Source: Anas platyrhynchos | Taxonomy: Eukaryota; Chordata; Aves; Anseriformes; Anatidae | Length of the DNA: 64,000 bases | Direction of reading: 5' to 3' | NCBI RefSeq assembly: GCF_047663525.1 | Contig: NC_092588.1 | Coordinates: forward strand, 135,772,501 to 135,836,500 | Part shown: in pieces, positions 1 through 12,718 of the stretch | How positions within the stretch are numbered: position 1 is the stretch's first letter | Layout of the letters: each line of letters begins with the position of its first letter | Translations under genes and position numbers: made by a program | The notes under the pieces: generated by a model | Told to the model about the DNA's origin: nothing | The model's input: only the letters and a program-made list of their open reading frames with translations | The model's database searches: none

Positions 1-583
1 CAGGAGAGACTGTTCTCATGCAAATGGACATGTTCAGCTTTGCATTGTTTAAAAAGGGAGCCCTAAGAAATTAAAATACTATTAAAAGTACCCTAAGATT
101 GCATAGTCAGGCACTGAAAAGACAGGAAATACCAGATGTGGGTTGTGAGGTGCACCTGCCTTTATTCTTCTTGTACCCATTTAGTAGGATATGACTCCAA
201 AAGAAATGACTACTTGCTCATTTTTTCTGTGGGAACCCTGACTCATTCAGAACAGAGGATGGACATTACTCAGAGTATGAAAGCTGGTGAATGGATATGT
301 GGCTGTGTGGGACTGCTTCACCCAGATGTGGGAAATGTGTCCTGGGTTACACATGGGGCTTCAGGATGGTTTCAGTCTATGGTTCTCATTTTCCACGTCA
401 GGCCTGGCATGAATCACAAATGCTTTCTGTTGCAAAAGAAGTTACAGAAAACTGCTTTCTTCACATATGAATTTTATGATAATGTTAACTGTTGTATAAG
501 CTGGTTCCCATGTTTTTGTAGGGAGAGGTGAGGTTTTGGTGAGATCAATAGAGAGAGGTGGCAAAATATCATGAGATATTCAG

Positions 584-1810
584 GAATACAGATGCTTGCA
601 GCCTGAAACAGGAGTAGTAGAAAGTAAGTAGAGCTGTGATCTAAAGGGGAGAAAACAAGGAAGAATTACATTGTTAAAGACTGTCATGGGGAATACTGTC
701 AGAGGCCAGGTTAAAGTCAAACGGAGCATACTCTGGCATTGTTTTTTTTTCATGCCGAATGCTTGACCTTGTAGGCACATAATTTAGAGATCAGCACGTT
801 AAAGTTAGGTATAAGAAAATACCAGAGTCAGATACAGAACAATCTACTTTCTATTCAATCACTTTTTTTTTTTTTTTTTTAATTCAGCTCAGGTTATAAT
901 GGCTGAAATACATTGAAACATTGATGAACTCCATATGGCTTGCTCTATGTACAGAAAACAGCTTCAGCTGAAACTGTTTTCTACCCAAGAAGCAAAGAGC
1001 AGCTGGGAACTGCAGAGTGCTCTCATGTCCCATTTGAAAGATAGCTCTTTCTGATCAAGATCAAAAAGTTTTGGTAAGGGAATTTAAAAATGTATAGTTA
1101 TTAATCCTACTGTTTGTTAAAATAAAACAGACTTTCAAATCTTATTCTTCTAGCATTTTTCTGAAGCTTATTAATTTTATTTATTGTATTTATTTATTGC
1201 AGAGGAAGATAAAGAATCAGGAGGAAATGCCAGTGAAGAGGCAAAATGGAGGAAGGTAAACATTTTGCCTGTAAATGTTCCTAAAGTTTAGACCCTCACA
1301 AAAACTGTAACTTACCAAATCAGTCTTAATTGCACAGTTTATAACAGAGAGCACTTAAATGGTTTCCCAAAAGCATGAATGTAACACTCAAAGTATTGAA
1401 GAGTCTTCTAGACCCCGTTCCTAGCTCTCAATCCTGGATCTCGGAAACCAGAGCATGAAAAGAAAGCAAATGCAGGAACACTAAGCTTAAACAAACAAAC
1501 AAACAAATTCCAAACCATGTGCTACTTTCTTACTCTACATACCTTGCTTCTGTCATACAAATACAGGTAGTTTCTTGCTAATATGTGTGTGCTTGCCTTC
1601 AAATAAAAGAACAGGTCGCGGAAAAAGGCCCTAGATATAGGAGGCGCTCTGATTGCTAGTGTTATTTCTACAATTGTAGTAGCATTCATTTTAGCATTAA
1701 ATTTTTCTAGGTGTAAAGTAATTTCATCTGCTCTCTCGAGCCTGACAAAGAAAAAAAAAAAGACAAAATCAGAAAGCTACCAATCACTTTTTCCTAGCAC
1801 TTTCACTTAG
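584..1810 (+). CDS. Speculative 3' part of a single-pass membrane protein
   Basis: Three exon-like segments have matching phases. Segment 584-623 (weak acceptor, donor GAAA|GTAAGT) reads EYRCLQPETGVVE. Segment 1203-1255 (acceptor TTATTGCAG, donor AAG|GTAAAC) reads EDKESGGNASEEAKWRK. Segment 1610-1810 (weak acceptor) opens in phase and reads 66 residues to TAG. The last has a basic stretch (RSRKK), a 20-residue hydrophobic span (residues 11-30 of the segment), a cytoplasm-like SRCK, and a tail with YQSL, which fits a YxxL/Phi sorting motif. It also carries several CpGs in a CpG-poor setting. No upstream part fits well: an open frame at 136-531 has a strong donor at 527/528 but the wrong phase. 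I recognise no protein family. Confidence 0.12.
1489..1507 (+). repeat. (AAAC)n short microsatellite
   Basis: Four to five AAAC units. Confidence 0.85.
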
Positions 1811-3415
1811 AAAACATTAGCAAGGTGTGTTATTTCATTTTTAATTGGGATTTTTCTAAAAACAAAAAACAACAAAAACAAACAAAGAAAAAACCCACAA
1901 ACCCACACTTAATATGCTTATCCCGAAAACATATTAATTTGTATGACTTGGATTCTTTCTGCAGCTGATATTCTCTTTAATCAGAAATACTGCACAGAAT
2001 CAAAGAAAAAATGCTGATTTATATTTTATTGCTCATGTTTTATCTTTCTCACTTGCATAAAAGACCTATTTTCTACACTTTTAACAGATCTTAATTTGAA
2101 TATGTTAACACATATTCGTATGCCTATTCTACATACAAATATTTTGTATAAGTATAGAACAATGCCTACACATATATGCATAGACATAAATATGTAGATA
2201 TACAACTTTCAATTATTTTTTAAAATACATCAAAGAAAATCACTATTGTTATCCACCAGCTGTGACCAGAACTGTCTCTTTAACATGCTGCATTTAATGA
2301 GACATTATGTTAGTGTTTCTTGCTTTTTGTGTTTCTCAGGGAAAAAAAAAAAAAAAAAGTTTAAATCGGTAAGGGAATTATGTAAATAATGTACCAACCC
2401 TGATGAAACAGCAATTATATACCTCAGCAGCTGCGTACATCCATTTATGATAGATGATTAACTAGCAAATTGTTGGCATATTTGTTTTATGGAGCATTTG
2501 GCAATTTAACTATTAGCTATGAAGGTTTAGCCAAAAGTCATTAAAATGCTGAGACTAGTATAGATCACAGCTGGTGCTGTTTTAGCGAACTTATAAAAAC
2601 ATCAATATGTAAGCACTACCTTAAAGTGAAGGACTCCATCCACAATGGGGAGTGCAAGTGGTGTGACCAGATACTATGCTGGGCACCTCAACCAACCATT
2701 CCATGGTTTGTGGACATGCAGAAGACCTGAGTTTTGGGTTCTTGTTCTCTTTGAGGGTGATTTGAACCCTAACACCTATGTCACAAAAGCTATCTTATCC
2801 ATTTGTGCTGCTGATATTCTGCTAGGAGGAATACCTCTGCATTAGACCAGAATACAGGCACAAGTTTAGAAAGCCCTTAGAGCTTCACAGGTCTTGGCTT
2901 TTACAGGCTTCGATTCCAGTTCCACTTTGATGGATATCTAATATAAATCTCTTGCAATGTGGGTTTAAATCTGTTCAGAAAGGAACCTGCATCTTGGATC
3001 CCCACAGTCTGGGTAAGTGCAATGACAAGGAAAGAAGAGCAGACAGATAACCTCTTCCAGTAATGACTGGAGTGGCTGAAGACATTGTCGTCTTACCGGT
3101 AGAATTTAATTGTGAATTGTTCCTTTCTGTTTTCAATGCCAAACAAAGAGAGATTCAAGCTGTAGAAGCAGACTTTGCACTAAAGATGGAGATTTATATG
3201 TATTTTCTTATACTGCATGCTGTTGCAAGCAGCTGAAAAACGTTATCTATCAGCTGTAGATACCTGAAAAGATTGTGGGTTGCTTTGAAGGTAGATAAGT
3301 TTAGGTTCTGGAAAAGAACTGTTAACTGAAGTGAGCATTGCTACCCATCTGGGGGTTTAAGACTTGTCTGAAGGCTTTTTTTTTTTCCTTTTTTTTTTTT
3401 TTTTTTCTTCTTCAG

Positions 3416-4560
3416 GGGAACAATGAAGATTCCAGTTCTTCTATTACTGTACTTCATGTTTTACATAAAAACAGGTATTGTGCATTTTTTAAGTTAACCA
3501 CATGTCCCCGTGCTTTGATGTAGGAGGTGCTGATGCTTTGTCATCCACTCTGTTGGCTTCCATCTTCTCTCATCCCTGACTCTTCACTGGCCCACTTTCC
3601 CCGAGTCACTTTCTCCAAGCACTATGATGCAAATGCAACACTTGTTGCCAGACACAGACCCACAGCATGCAGGAGCAGAAATAAGGACAGGAGGCTTTCC
3701 CCCTGTCAGTCCCCTGCATGTCTGCCCTTTATCTGGGCCTAGTCAAACCCAGAGCAAATGTTGATCTGTTGGTGCTGCTACACAGGGATCATGTAGCTCT
3801 AGCTGTTAATTACAGGCAGAAGACTCACTAGTTAGTGTAGAAAGGCAAGCATCAGAGTAACTTCACGTGTAGCTGCAGCTGCACTGCTGTGCATATATAC
3901 GTATATATTACAGCTACACCCTGCCTGCTTCTCCTCTGCTGTCATTGTGCCTACTCTCCCCTGCCCTCTGCCCACCCTGGTCTCATCCCTCGAGAAAGGA
4001 GCCATGTGAGCTCCTTTTTAACATTTTTAACTTATTCTTTTTGGAGGCCTGAGACAAAACAGAAATGAACTTATGATGCTGAAGCCACACTGGTTCACCA
4101 AATTAGCCCGCTTCAGCTTAATTTTGCTGTAAAAGTAAGCAGAGGAGATTAAACAGCAAATTGCACCTCGCCAAAAGTCCACTGTCCTTTTTTATTTATT
4201 TTTTTTTACTTGAAATTCCAGATACAAACCATATTTTTCTTGTGTTCTTCTTCACTTATTTCATCATCAGCCTTTCCAGCATCAGAGTTAACCTAGAAGA
4301 TTAGTGAGGAATTAGATAAGTATGTTGTTTTCTCTGTTTGTGAAACACACTTTCCAGGAACAGTATTCCCTTCTGTTTCTCTTCTCTCAAATTTCCTTTT
4401 AGCCTGTTTCTATGCTTGTGCTGTGTGTATGCACTCAGTTTACACCATAAGCTGCTTACAGCAAGGAGGCATTACTTGTACTCTTCTATGCAATTTTGTC
4501 ACTATGGACGTAGCAACCCACTCAAATGATCTTCATTATACAAGCTATGAGGGGAGATGA
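3416..4560 (+). CDS. Speculative two-exon gene: secreted Cys-rich peptide
   Basis: This is a weakly supported model. A T-rich tract ending in CTTCTTCAG precedes a possible exon at 3416-3474 with ATG at 3423. Its 17 residues (MKIPVLLLLYFMFYIKT) look like a signal peptide, and it ends in phase 1 at CAG|GTATTG, a mediocre donor. A strong acceptor (pyrimidine-rich run ending TTTTAG at 4402) opens a phase-1-compatible exon running to TGA at 4558-4560. The whole would be 69 residues with six cysteines at 19, 23, 26, 35, 43 and 47 (C-x3-C-x2-C-x8-C-x7-C-x3-C). AATAAA motifs lie at 4721 and 5119. I recognise no family with this spacing. T-rich DNA often yields hydrophobic frames and pseudo-acceptors by chance. 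Confidence 0.15.
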
Positions 4561-4664
4561 GTAATGCATCACATCAATCATAACTCCCTAGTGAGGTGGG
4601 GGCTATGCTTTGGAGACAGGCTATAATCTGTTCAAGTGAACTTGATGATATGTGGCTATTGTTG

Positions 4665-4770
4665 AGAAATAGGGAAAGAAAAATGAAAAAGAAAAAAAAA
4701 AAAGGAAAAAGAAGAAAGAAAATAAAAAAGAAAAAAAAATGGGGGAAAAAAAGGAAAAAGAAAACTTGCA
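4665..4770 (+). repeat. A-rich purine tract
   Basis: An A/G stretch of about 100 bp with long A runs, containing an AATAAA at 4721-4726. A run of 21 T follows at 4795-4815. Confidence 0.85.
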
Positions 4771-6632
4771 TAAATCACACAAGCTATGATGGGCTTTTTT
4801 TTTTTTTTTTTTTTTCTGAAGGTGGAAGAATAATTTTCCCCTTTAACCTGCTGTGTGGCTTTCTGTGAGATTCATCAGGTAAGACGTCTGTCTCGCATGG
4901 TGCAGGGGGGTTGGAAAGCACTGTGGGATACGCTGCCACAATAGATTCATCTAAAATGTCAGATGAACCAAGTCCAGGCTTTCCCGCATTCTCATTTTTC
5001 CTTACTCAGTGCACAAGAGGATGGTGAGGAAGAAAGCAGGAGGAAAATCTGCTTGAAGAGTTGCCTTCCTAAATTAAGTGGGATAAAGAGGTGACCTGAA
5101 TTTGTTTGCTTGTTTTTAAATAAAGAACTCATGAAATCTTAAAAAGAAGCTTTTGACTGTAAACAGTGACTTTGCCTATTTAATGCATCTTAAAAGACTT
5201 ACTCTGCCTCCTTCCACCTCCAGATGACAGGGAGGCTTCCCAGGGAATACATGCAGGGATGTTGCCTTCCTCAGGCTCTGAGCTTTTGGTGGCTTAAATA
5301 GTTTCTAGCCCTTCTGGCTAGAAAGAAAACCCAAAATATAAAAGTGTTCTCATGCTTTCTCAACAGTTTTAATCTACTTGTGCGCTTATGGGGGCTAAAT
5401 GAAGTGCTGATTAAAGACATTTTGCTCCTAGCCTCTGCTTTTGAGAGAGGAGTGTTCACATCTGAGTCACAGCTCTCCTGCAGTCATACCCACCAGTTGC
5501 CCATCCCTGGCTCTCCCCTTGCCACCCCATGAGTAGGTGTGCTCTGAGCAAGAGGTGCTGCTGGTTCACCATCTCCTGCCTTTCTTTGCCTTATTGTCAC
5601 AGTCTGGACATTTACCTCCACAATTATGGGAAAAAGAGAACCTCCAAGTGGGAAACATTAGCACTACCTAGCTACTGTCTCCCTCTCCCTCTTCTCTCTA
5701 CATCTCCAACCCAGCATATTGTACTGCTTTGTCAGATGGTACAGTCACTGGCACCAAAGATAGCATGAACTGATTGTCTGAACTCGGAAGAGAGCCCTAA
5801 AACCTTGTTGTTTCAAAATGGCATATTTTGATGCTTTTTATTTGCCTTCTGGGTTTGAGTTTTTAGAGTCATGCCAGTGATTGCAATCATGAAGCCTGCA
5901 TTTTTTTCCTAAAACAGGACCTCAGGCTGCCATTAATAGTTTCTTTCCACAGATGAGGCTTTAAGAAAAATATCAAACATTTTAAGACTCATAATAAAAT
6001 CTTGAGAACTGTCAACATTTTATGTCATTGGCTCCCTTGCTCTCCTCATCTCTTCCTGCCTTGAAAAAACAGTTCATTCATGTCAGATAAGAGAGCCAGG
6101 ATTCATGATATCCATCCAAAATTGGAGTGCAGAAACACATTTTGCAGCTCAGGCCAATCTCATCTCACAATCTTTAATAACAGTTCCATTTTAGAGCATT
6201 TGGAGAGTAGAAAATTAAGAGTAAACAGCAATATTTTCTCATGATAAAAAATGCAGCCAGGGCCCAAAATATACTTTTACTTTGGAGGGGCCTCCTTTAA
6301 TGCACTCTAAAGCTTTGGAGGTGACTACATGGTAGAGTGAGCTGTAGTCCTACTGAGTGAGGTGCAAGATACCAAAGACATCATTTTAGTTTAAATTGGA
6401 AATATGGTTGAGGCCATTAGTTACTACAATAATAAAAATAAAAAATCATATTGCTTTTGACATTTTTTTTAATGAAATGTCGTCTTTTCAATGAGAGATT
6501 TTTTGTAACCTGAAATTACAACAGAAAAAAATATGGTTTTGAGAGCAGCCATCTGAATTTTCCTTGACAGATCAAAATTCTGAAAACCAAAACCAATTTC
6601 ACTACATTTTTGTGAGAAAATCTTTGAAGTGT

Positions 6633-6677
6633 GTGAGTGTATGTATACGTGAGTGTATGTATGTGAGTGTATGTATG
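6633..6677 (+). repeat. Imperfect tandem repeat, GTGAGTGTATGTAT x3
   Basis: Three consecutive copies of a 14-16-bp unit, with internal GTAT repeats. Confidence 0.8.
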
Positions 6678-7471
6678 AATTGATCCTGTTTGCCATTTTA
6701 TTCTGCAAATAAGAAAAATAAAGCATTCCTTTATTGCTGTGATGGGAATGCCACAGGTCTGCAACTGAAGCTGAGAGTCCCACCGTGGCAGTCACCGAAA
6801 GAGAAAAGTCTGCTCCTGCTCCAGGACACGTACAAACCCAGATGTCAATTACAGGAGAGAGAAATGAGTCAGGGTGATGAGGTCACATTAGAAAAACAGA
6901 GTTTAGCAGAAAAACAGGAGTCTCAGCCTGCCACAAGAGCTTTTTTCAGGGTGATGTAATTTCTATTAAATGGCTTGAAATTAAGTTATTATCCAGTACT
7001 GTGCATACCCCAAAATATTGACATGTATGATGTTACGTAGTTTTGCCAAAGAGAAGAAATATTCAAAAATAATTATGATATCTCAAAATACTGTGATTTG
7101 TTTTAGTGGATACAAGTACTGTGGTTTCCAAGGTTTTCAACATTTGAAAGAACATTTGCAGACCTTTTTTGAAATAACTGTCCTTGAGTATAGAAGACAG
7201 TCCCCTCTTTTTTACAATTAACTGAATATAGCAAGTACATCACCATAAAACTTTGAAAGCATTGGGATCAACTTATTGTTTGACAAAGCTAAAGCAAGAA
7301 TGGTAATCAATCCCTTGGCAATGGAAATTTTAAATTTAAAATAAGCTTTAACAAAGCCTTTGAACCTTCAAACACTTTATCCTTAAGAAATTAATGGGTC
7401 CCTGTAGAAGTCTTATTGCCTTTTCTGTTGCAGTTATATATACTTCAATTACATTAATCAACAATGCAACC

Positions 7472-7501
7472 AAAAAAAAAAAAAACCAAAAAAAAAAAAA
7501 A
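7472..7501 (+). repeat. Two A14 runs separated by CC
   Basis: A14-CC-A14. An (AAAT)n microsatellite follows at 7610-7630. Confidence 0.9.
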
Positions 7502-8964
7502 CAGATAAGAGACCAGGCTCCTGGAAAAAAAATCTCCCATGCTTCTTTGCTTCTTCTCCCCCTTTTCCCCCCTTTTTGGACTCGAGTTGTTTCTTGGAGT
7601 TTCTCAGAAAAATAAATAAATAAATAAATATGGATGTTCTCATTTTTAAACTCTGTTTATTTCAGCTTCAGTCTGCTGTCATAATTACACCTCCCTCCAC
7701 TCCGACCTATTCCCCTCTCCAGCAATTTGTGTTGAGTGCCGCAACACCTATGGATGAAAGCAGCCCTACATGAGAGGTTTCATTCTGCTGCACTTGGAAC
7801 AGCACTGAAGAGTCCTTCAAATGTTTCTCTCTTTTAAAGGCAATTGCAACTTTATGGAACGTTTTCTTTTTCCTCTTAGGAACAATTATAGTTGTGGTCC
7901 CCAAGCTGCCATGCTAGCCTCTGCCTTTGGGCAAAAATGAATATATTTTTCATGTTTCACTACATCAAAAACTCCTAGAAGTGACCTTCCTTGTTACAGG
8001 TATAGCTTGTGGCTGCCTTTTTTGTGTCTACTCTTAAATCCCATCATAGTTATAGTTTCAGTCCAGCTCGGCTTCTCCCAAACATGAAAAAAGAGCCTGT
8101 GTGAACTGTTGACACTGTTTTCCCCTCTCAGTTCCTTTGCTCTCCTTAAAAACCTAAAGCCTAAAAATAAACGTCTTCAGCTTCAGCCCTCCATTTGGTG
8201 TCTCCTCACACAGCTTTGTAAGGAACTCATACTCACCATCCAACATTATTTTGTTATTCCTGTGATGTTTAGCTGAGCTCTCTGCTAGCATTACCTGGGA
8301 GCACAGCCATGTAGAAGCTGCATGTCTATTAGTATTTGTACTATAAACGTCCTACTTAAGGGGTTTATATAACTCAGAAGTAAGAATTTGTTTTTGGCTG
8401 AAACTCATTACCTCTCAGCCAAAAAGCAGAATTTTGTTTAATTTGACATAAATAAAATTGATGTGCTGTGGCAGGCCTATTTATACCAAGGGAAGGGCTC
8501 TTGTGTTTAGATCAGCTTCTCCAGATACCATGTGAGGATTGCTGTGCTGGCAGAAAGTCCACAGCATCGGGTTGGAATTTGTGTAGTCTCTGACACAGAT
8601 AGGTGAGGGGGTAACTAATGCAAAGTGAGGCACAGAGACCAGTACAGAGTGATTTACCATATCCCTCCCTCTCAGTTCTACACAGGCTGCAAGAAGACCA
8701 AACAATGACGTGTTATGCCCCCGTGCAGTAAAGGCAAATTTGGCATTTTCTTCGTCTACCATATAGAAATACTTATTTGTTTGTAATTGCAGATAACTAG
8801 CTGGCAAGGTGGGCTGATCACTTGACAGTAAGTCACAGCACAGCCACTGAATTGTGAATAGCAAAGTGCCTGGGAAGATCATGGTACAGATTCTCTGTGA
8901 AGTTATGTTAAGGCATATGGAAGACAGGAAGGTGATTTGAGACAGCCAGCACAGCTCCACCAAG

Positions 8965-9341
8965 GGATGAATGATCAGGGGGCTAGAGTACTTCTCCTAT
9001 GAAGATTGGCTGAGGGAGTTGGGGTTGTTCAGCCTGGAGAAGAGAAGGCTCCAGGGAGACCTTATAGCGGCCTGCCAGTACCTAAAGGGGGCTACAGGAA
9101 AGCTGGGGAGGTACCTTTTGCAAGGGCATGCAGGAATAGGACAAGGAGTAATGGCTTTAAAGAGAAAGAGGATAAATTTAGATTAGGTATAAAGAGGAAA
9201 TTCTTTACTATGAGGGTAATGAAGCACTGGAACAGGTTGCCAAAAGTGTTGGATGCCCCCTACACAAGGGCAAAGATCCTCCGAAGGGATCTCTAAAGTT
9301 TCTTTTCTACCCAAACCAGTCTATAGTGCTGTGATTCTATG
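8965..9341 (+). mobile_element. CR1 LINE, 5'-truncated and internally deleted
   Basis: The 5' end of this copy translates to the conserved end of the CR1 ORF2 protein ([29 protein letters not shown] at about 8971-9100). It runs into the CR1 3' UTR (AAATTCTTTACTATGAGGGT, then CACTGGAACAGGTTGCC). It ends with a single GATTCTATG near 9333-9341. Between the GGATGCCCC stretch and the end, the usual roughly 100-bp block (containing the AGGTGTCCCTGCCC-type sequence) is missing, so the copy carries an internal deletion. It is far too short to be active. Confidence 0.9.
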
Positions 9342-11480
9342 AACTCCAGCCTCGACTGTAGTGGGTGTAATCACCCTGAAGCCAGAGAGTGGGGGGAGAA
9401 GGAAATTCCTCCTGTGCTGTGATTCCATTTGTATAACTGTGTACAGTACAGTTTTGATGATTTTGAAATGGCCCAATTTATCTGAAATTAATGCTTGCAT
9501 GTTCAGAATTCTTATGTTTCTACCTTTCTGCTTTCCTCTGCAATAAGCTTACATAATTTGCTTTGTAAGTGTGTTCAGCTTTCGGAGATGTGTCTTTACT
9601 GAATTTGTCTAATGTTTAATAAGACATGCACATACAAATGTCTTTTAAACCATGATGAAAAGACCTGTTAATACAGATTGTTAAGTTAGTTCACTGAACT
9701 CATTGAAAATAACAGTAACAGACTGGTTGTGAAATGAAATATCTTGTTTTGCTTCCAAGGAAATTGCAGAAACAATTTTGTGGTTGAAATAATTATGGAT
9801 ATGGGTGTGTTTTATATAACATGGGTACTTAATTGCTGCATTTAAAGCACTCTGACTTTTTTAAAAGTACTTTTATTTATAATAAACTTCTGCATGTCCA
9901 AAATTGGTTACAGCAGTTTCAAAAACTGTAGACAAAATACATAAGACAGAGCCTTGAAATTCACACCACCTCACAAATGAAGCCATCCCGAGATGACTGC
10001 TGATGACAGTTCTCCCAAGTTCATTTGAATTTCTGTAGCATTATAAAAAATTAAGTAAAATTCTTGGCCTCATTTTTATGCCTTAATATAAAATTTCTGT
10101 CATGGTAGTCTGCTCGATTTACAAGCAGAAACCAGTGGCTATCTGTAAAGAGTAACCAATTTCTGGTTTCTGTATCCCTTTCTGGATATAGAAAATAAAC
10201 TATGAAGTAGAAAATAAGCTATTAAGTAAACACGTAATGGAGAACATCGCAGGCAACCTAAATCCTAATGGCTGGAATGTCAAGTGCTAGGAAGACCTAG
10301 GCTTGCTTGGTGGCAGTGAATTACTGAATGTTGTCCAGAAATCTATAGAAGAAGCAGATAATGCAGAAAAAATGTAGGCCAATAAGGACTCATGCCATTT
10401 GCAGCAAAGAAACATTCTGAAGCATTAACATTGTCATGGACATCAAGAAACAAGTTCAGTTTTACTCCATGGGCATAACAGTGAGCAGAAACCTCCCAAA
10501 GGAATTGACACTGAGAAAGGTACTCACCAGTAACTAATTCCCCCAGCACATGATACACAAAGAGACACAGCACCTACATGAGGCACAGTTTTTGATCCAT
10601 TGCAGAGTTTCTTGGGGAGCTCTGGAGTAGCAGATCAGACAAAACATTCAAAAGGAAATTAGATAACTAACAGCGAGATCACGAATGAGTAAATGGAGCC
10701 CAAAACCTTCTGGGAAGAACCAGAGAGGAGAGCAATGCAGTTCCTGTGCTTTGTAACAGAGAGAATGTGGAGCAGGGTAGAAGAGAGATCTTTGTGGCTC
10801 TGTCTGGGTTTAAAAGAAAGAAGTATTAACCTGTCCAGAAGGTGAATTACAGGCAAATCAAGAGCTCACAGAGCATTCACTCATCCTGGGAAATATGGGG
10901 TAATTTGCTAGACCTTGACACAGACGCAAGACTAGATTCTGACCAGTGCAACTTCCTGGGACTTTGATGCAGTAATTTATATGACAGATTTATGGGGGAA
11001 GCAAAAGAGCAATTTAACATCTTTTCTTATCTCTCTCCTGCTTGACTGGCATTGCACACATCTCCCCCACTTCTCCAGTTCATCTGAGACTCAATCCATC
11101 ACCAATTATGTGTACATAAATCAGGGATGAGATCAGAAGCAGAGCCTTTGTATAAAGAAAAATCTCCTTTTACTGCTTAAGCAATAGCAATAATTAGCAA
11201 TAAGATTAACCCAAAGGCGTATGTACAGATTACAATAATATAGTGAAACACAGATTTTGGATCTAAAATTTGAGAGTTATGATACCAAACCTACTAGAGA
11301 AATAAGAGTCTTAAAAGAAAGGACAATGGTGGTTTAAGCTACTTCTTTGACAGTTTCTCTGTCTTATTACAAAGCACTGGAACTGGTCAAAGAATGTGAT
11401 TTGACCTTCTGCTTTCTTCTGTGTAGAAAATTTTCTTTTAAAAGGGAACAAACTCTTTCCTTCCCCCAATGCCAAAAAAA

Positions 11481-11502
11481 TATACATATATATATATATA
11501 TC
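11481..11502 (+). repeat. (TA)n microsatellite
   Basis: About ten TA units, one with a TACA variant. Confidence 0.9.
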
Positions 11503-12694
11503 TTTTTTTGTTTGTGTTTTCTGTTTTGTTTTGTTTCTGAAACTGACAGTTATGCTGTTGTGCATTTCTACTTGCTCCCGTTTTTTGCCCTAGACTACCT
11601 AACATTCAGCAATTTTTCAACATGGCTTCAAGAAAGTTGCAGAAAGAAGAAAAAAGAAAGAACTGAAAATGCTTTGGAAAAGTTTGTGAGTTTTTTTTAT
11701 TATTATTTTTAATTTTTTTTAGAAAGGTTTTAAACTGCACATCAACAAGCTGTGACTGACATGGCATTAAATATAAGAAAAATATGGAGGCAAAAAGTGT
11801 GGAGAAAAACATTAGGACTGTCTAAAGAAGGCAGGCCATATGACCTTGTGACACAATGGCCATATGACACAACTTGCAGCCTGGAGTTTGCTGCCTCTGC
11901 ATCACTCACCCTACTCTTCCTTTGGCATTCTTGCTGATGAAATTGGCAACACTTCACCTCTTTGCTGGCCTTTGTGTCTCTCACTCTGCCCTTGCCCCAC
12001 TGTGGGGGTGATGTGTTCAGCCTTCTAGTCCTCATTAGTAGCATGTTACCTTCTGCAGAGAGGCACACTGCATTACCTTTCCTTTTGGCTTTCCACCACA
12101 ACTGCTCTCCTCCACCCAAGCAGTGTTTTTAACTTCTCTGCTGATATAAGCCAGGGAAAACTCAATTGGTTCTTCTGCCTTGGGTGAAATTTGGGATGCA
12201 GTTAGATCATCCTGACAGGTATTGTTTGCCTGTAGGAGTGATTCAAGTCCTGAAAGTGATTTGGGAACTGAGGCAGTCAAAGCTTAGTCAGAAATTCATG
12301 GTTCCCTTGAAACATTGTCCTATGGAAGAAGAGAAGTTGCAAACACTGAAAGTTACATCTGTGCTAATTAACTAGCCATGACGAAGGCCATACTAGAGCC
12401 CTGTCATGCCATCCTTTGTACTGTGTATTAGTTAGCACCTTTCTTGCCAAATATCCCTCTCCCAGACAATGCCCGGCCACAGATTAGGGCTGTAAGAGAG
12501 CCCAAAGGCTATTCCCAGTAGGCGAGATGAAAGAGGTCCCCTTGTTTGAGGGGAAACAGAGCTCAGGGTTATGGACACAAGCAGTGCTAAGTCAAGGACC
12601 CAGCTGCTTGTCCCTCTTCTGTTTCATTCACTAGTATACATGTAGTAAAAATATTAGTAGTGGAGGACTGGTATATGGAGGAAAAATACTTTTT

Positions 12695-12718
12695 ATCTGT
12701 AGGATTATCTGTAGGATT
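12695..12718 (+). repeat. 12-bp perfect tandem duplication
   Basis: ATCTGTAGGATT occurs twice in direct succession. Confidence 0.85.

Larger units (their letters stand above)
1..3415. other. AT-rich non-coding sequence
   Basis: Outside the speculative exon-like segments, this holds only homopolymer runs (for example T18 at 863-880) and no recognised gene, RNA or transposon. Confidence 0.6.
4879..8964. other. Intergenic, nothing recognised beyond simple repeats
   Basis: No gene or transposon is recognised. A minus-strand reading frame at 8481-8963 of 160 residues is noted among the rejected items. Confidence 0.6.

Noticed and set aside
136-531. A 131-residue plus-strand frame with a strong donor at its end (527/528)
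   Set aside because: Its phase does not fit the exon-like segments downstream and no domain is recognised. It is kept only as context for the speculative membrane-protein model.
8481-8963. A 160-residue minus-strand frame starting MVELCWLSQ
   Set aside because: It is the longest frame outside FZD1 and the repeats, but such a length is expected by chance in 64 kb. It shows no recognisable domain, signal peptide or supporting splice signals.
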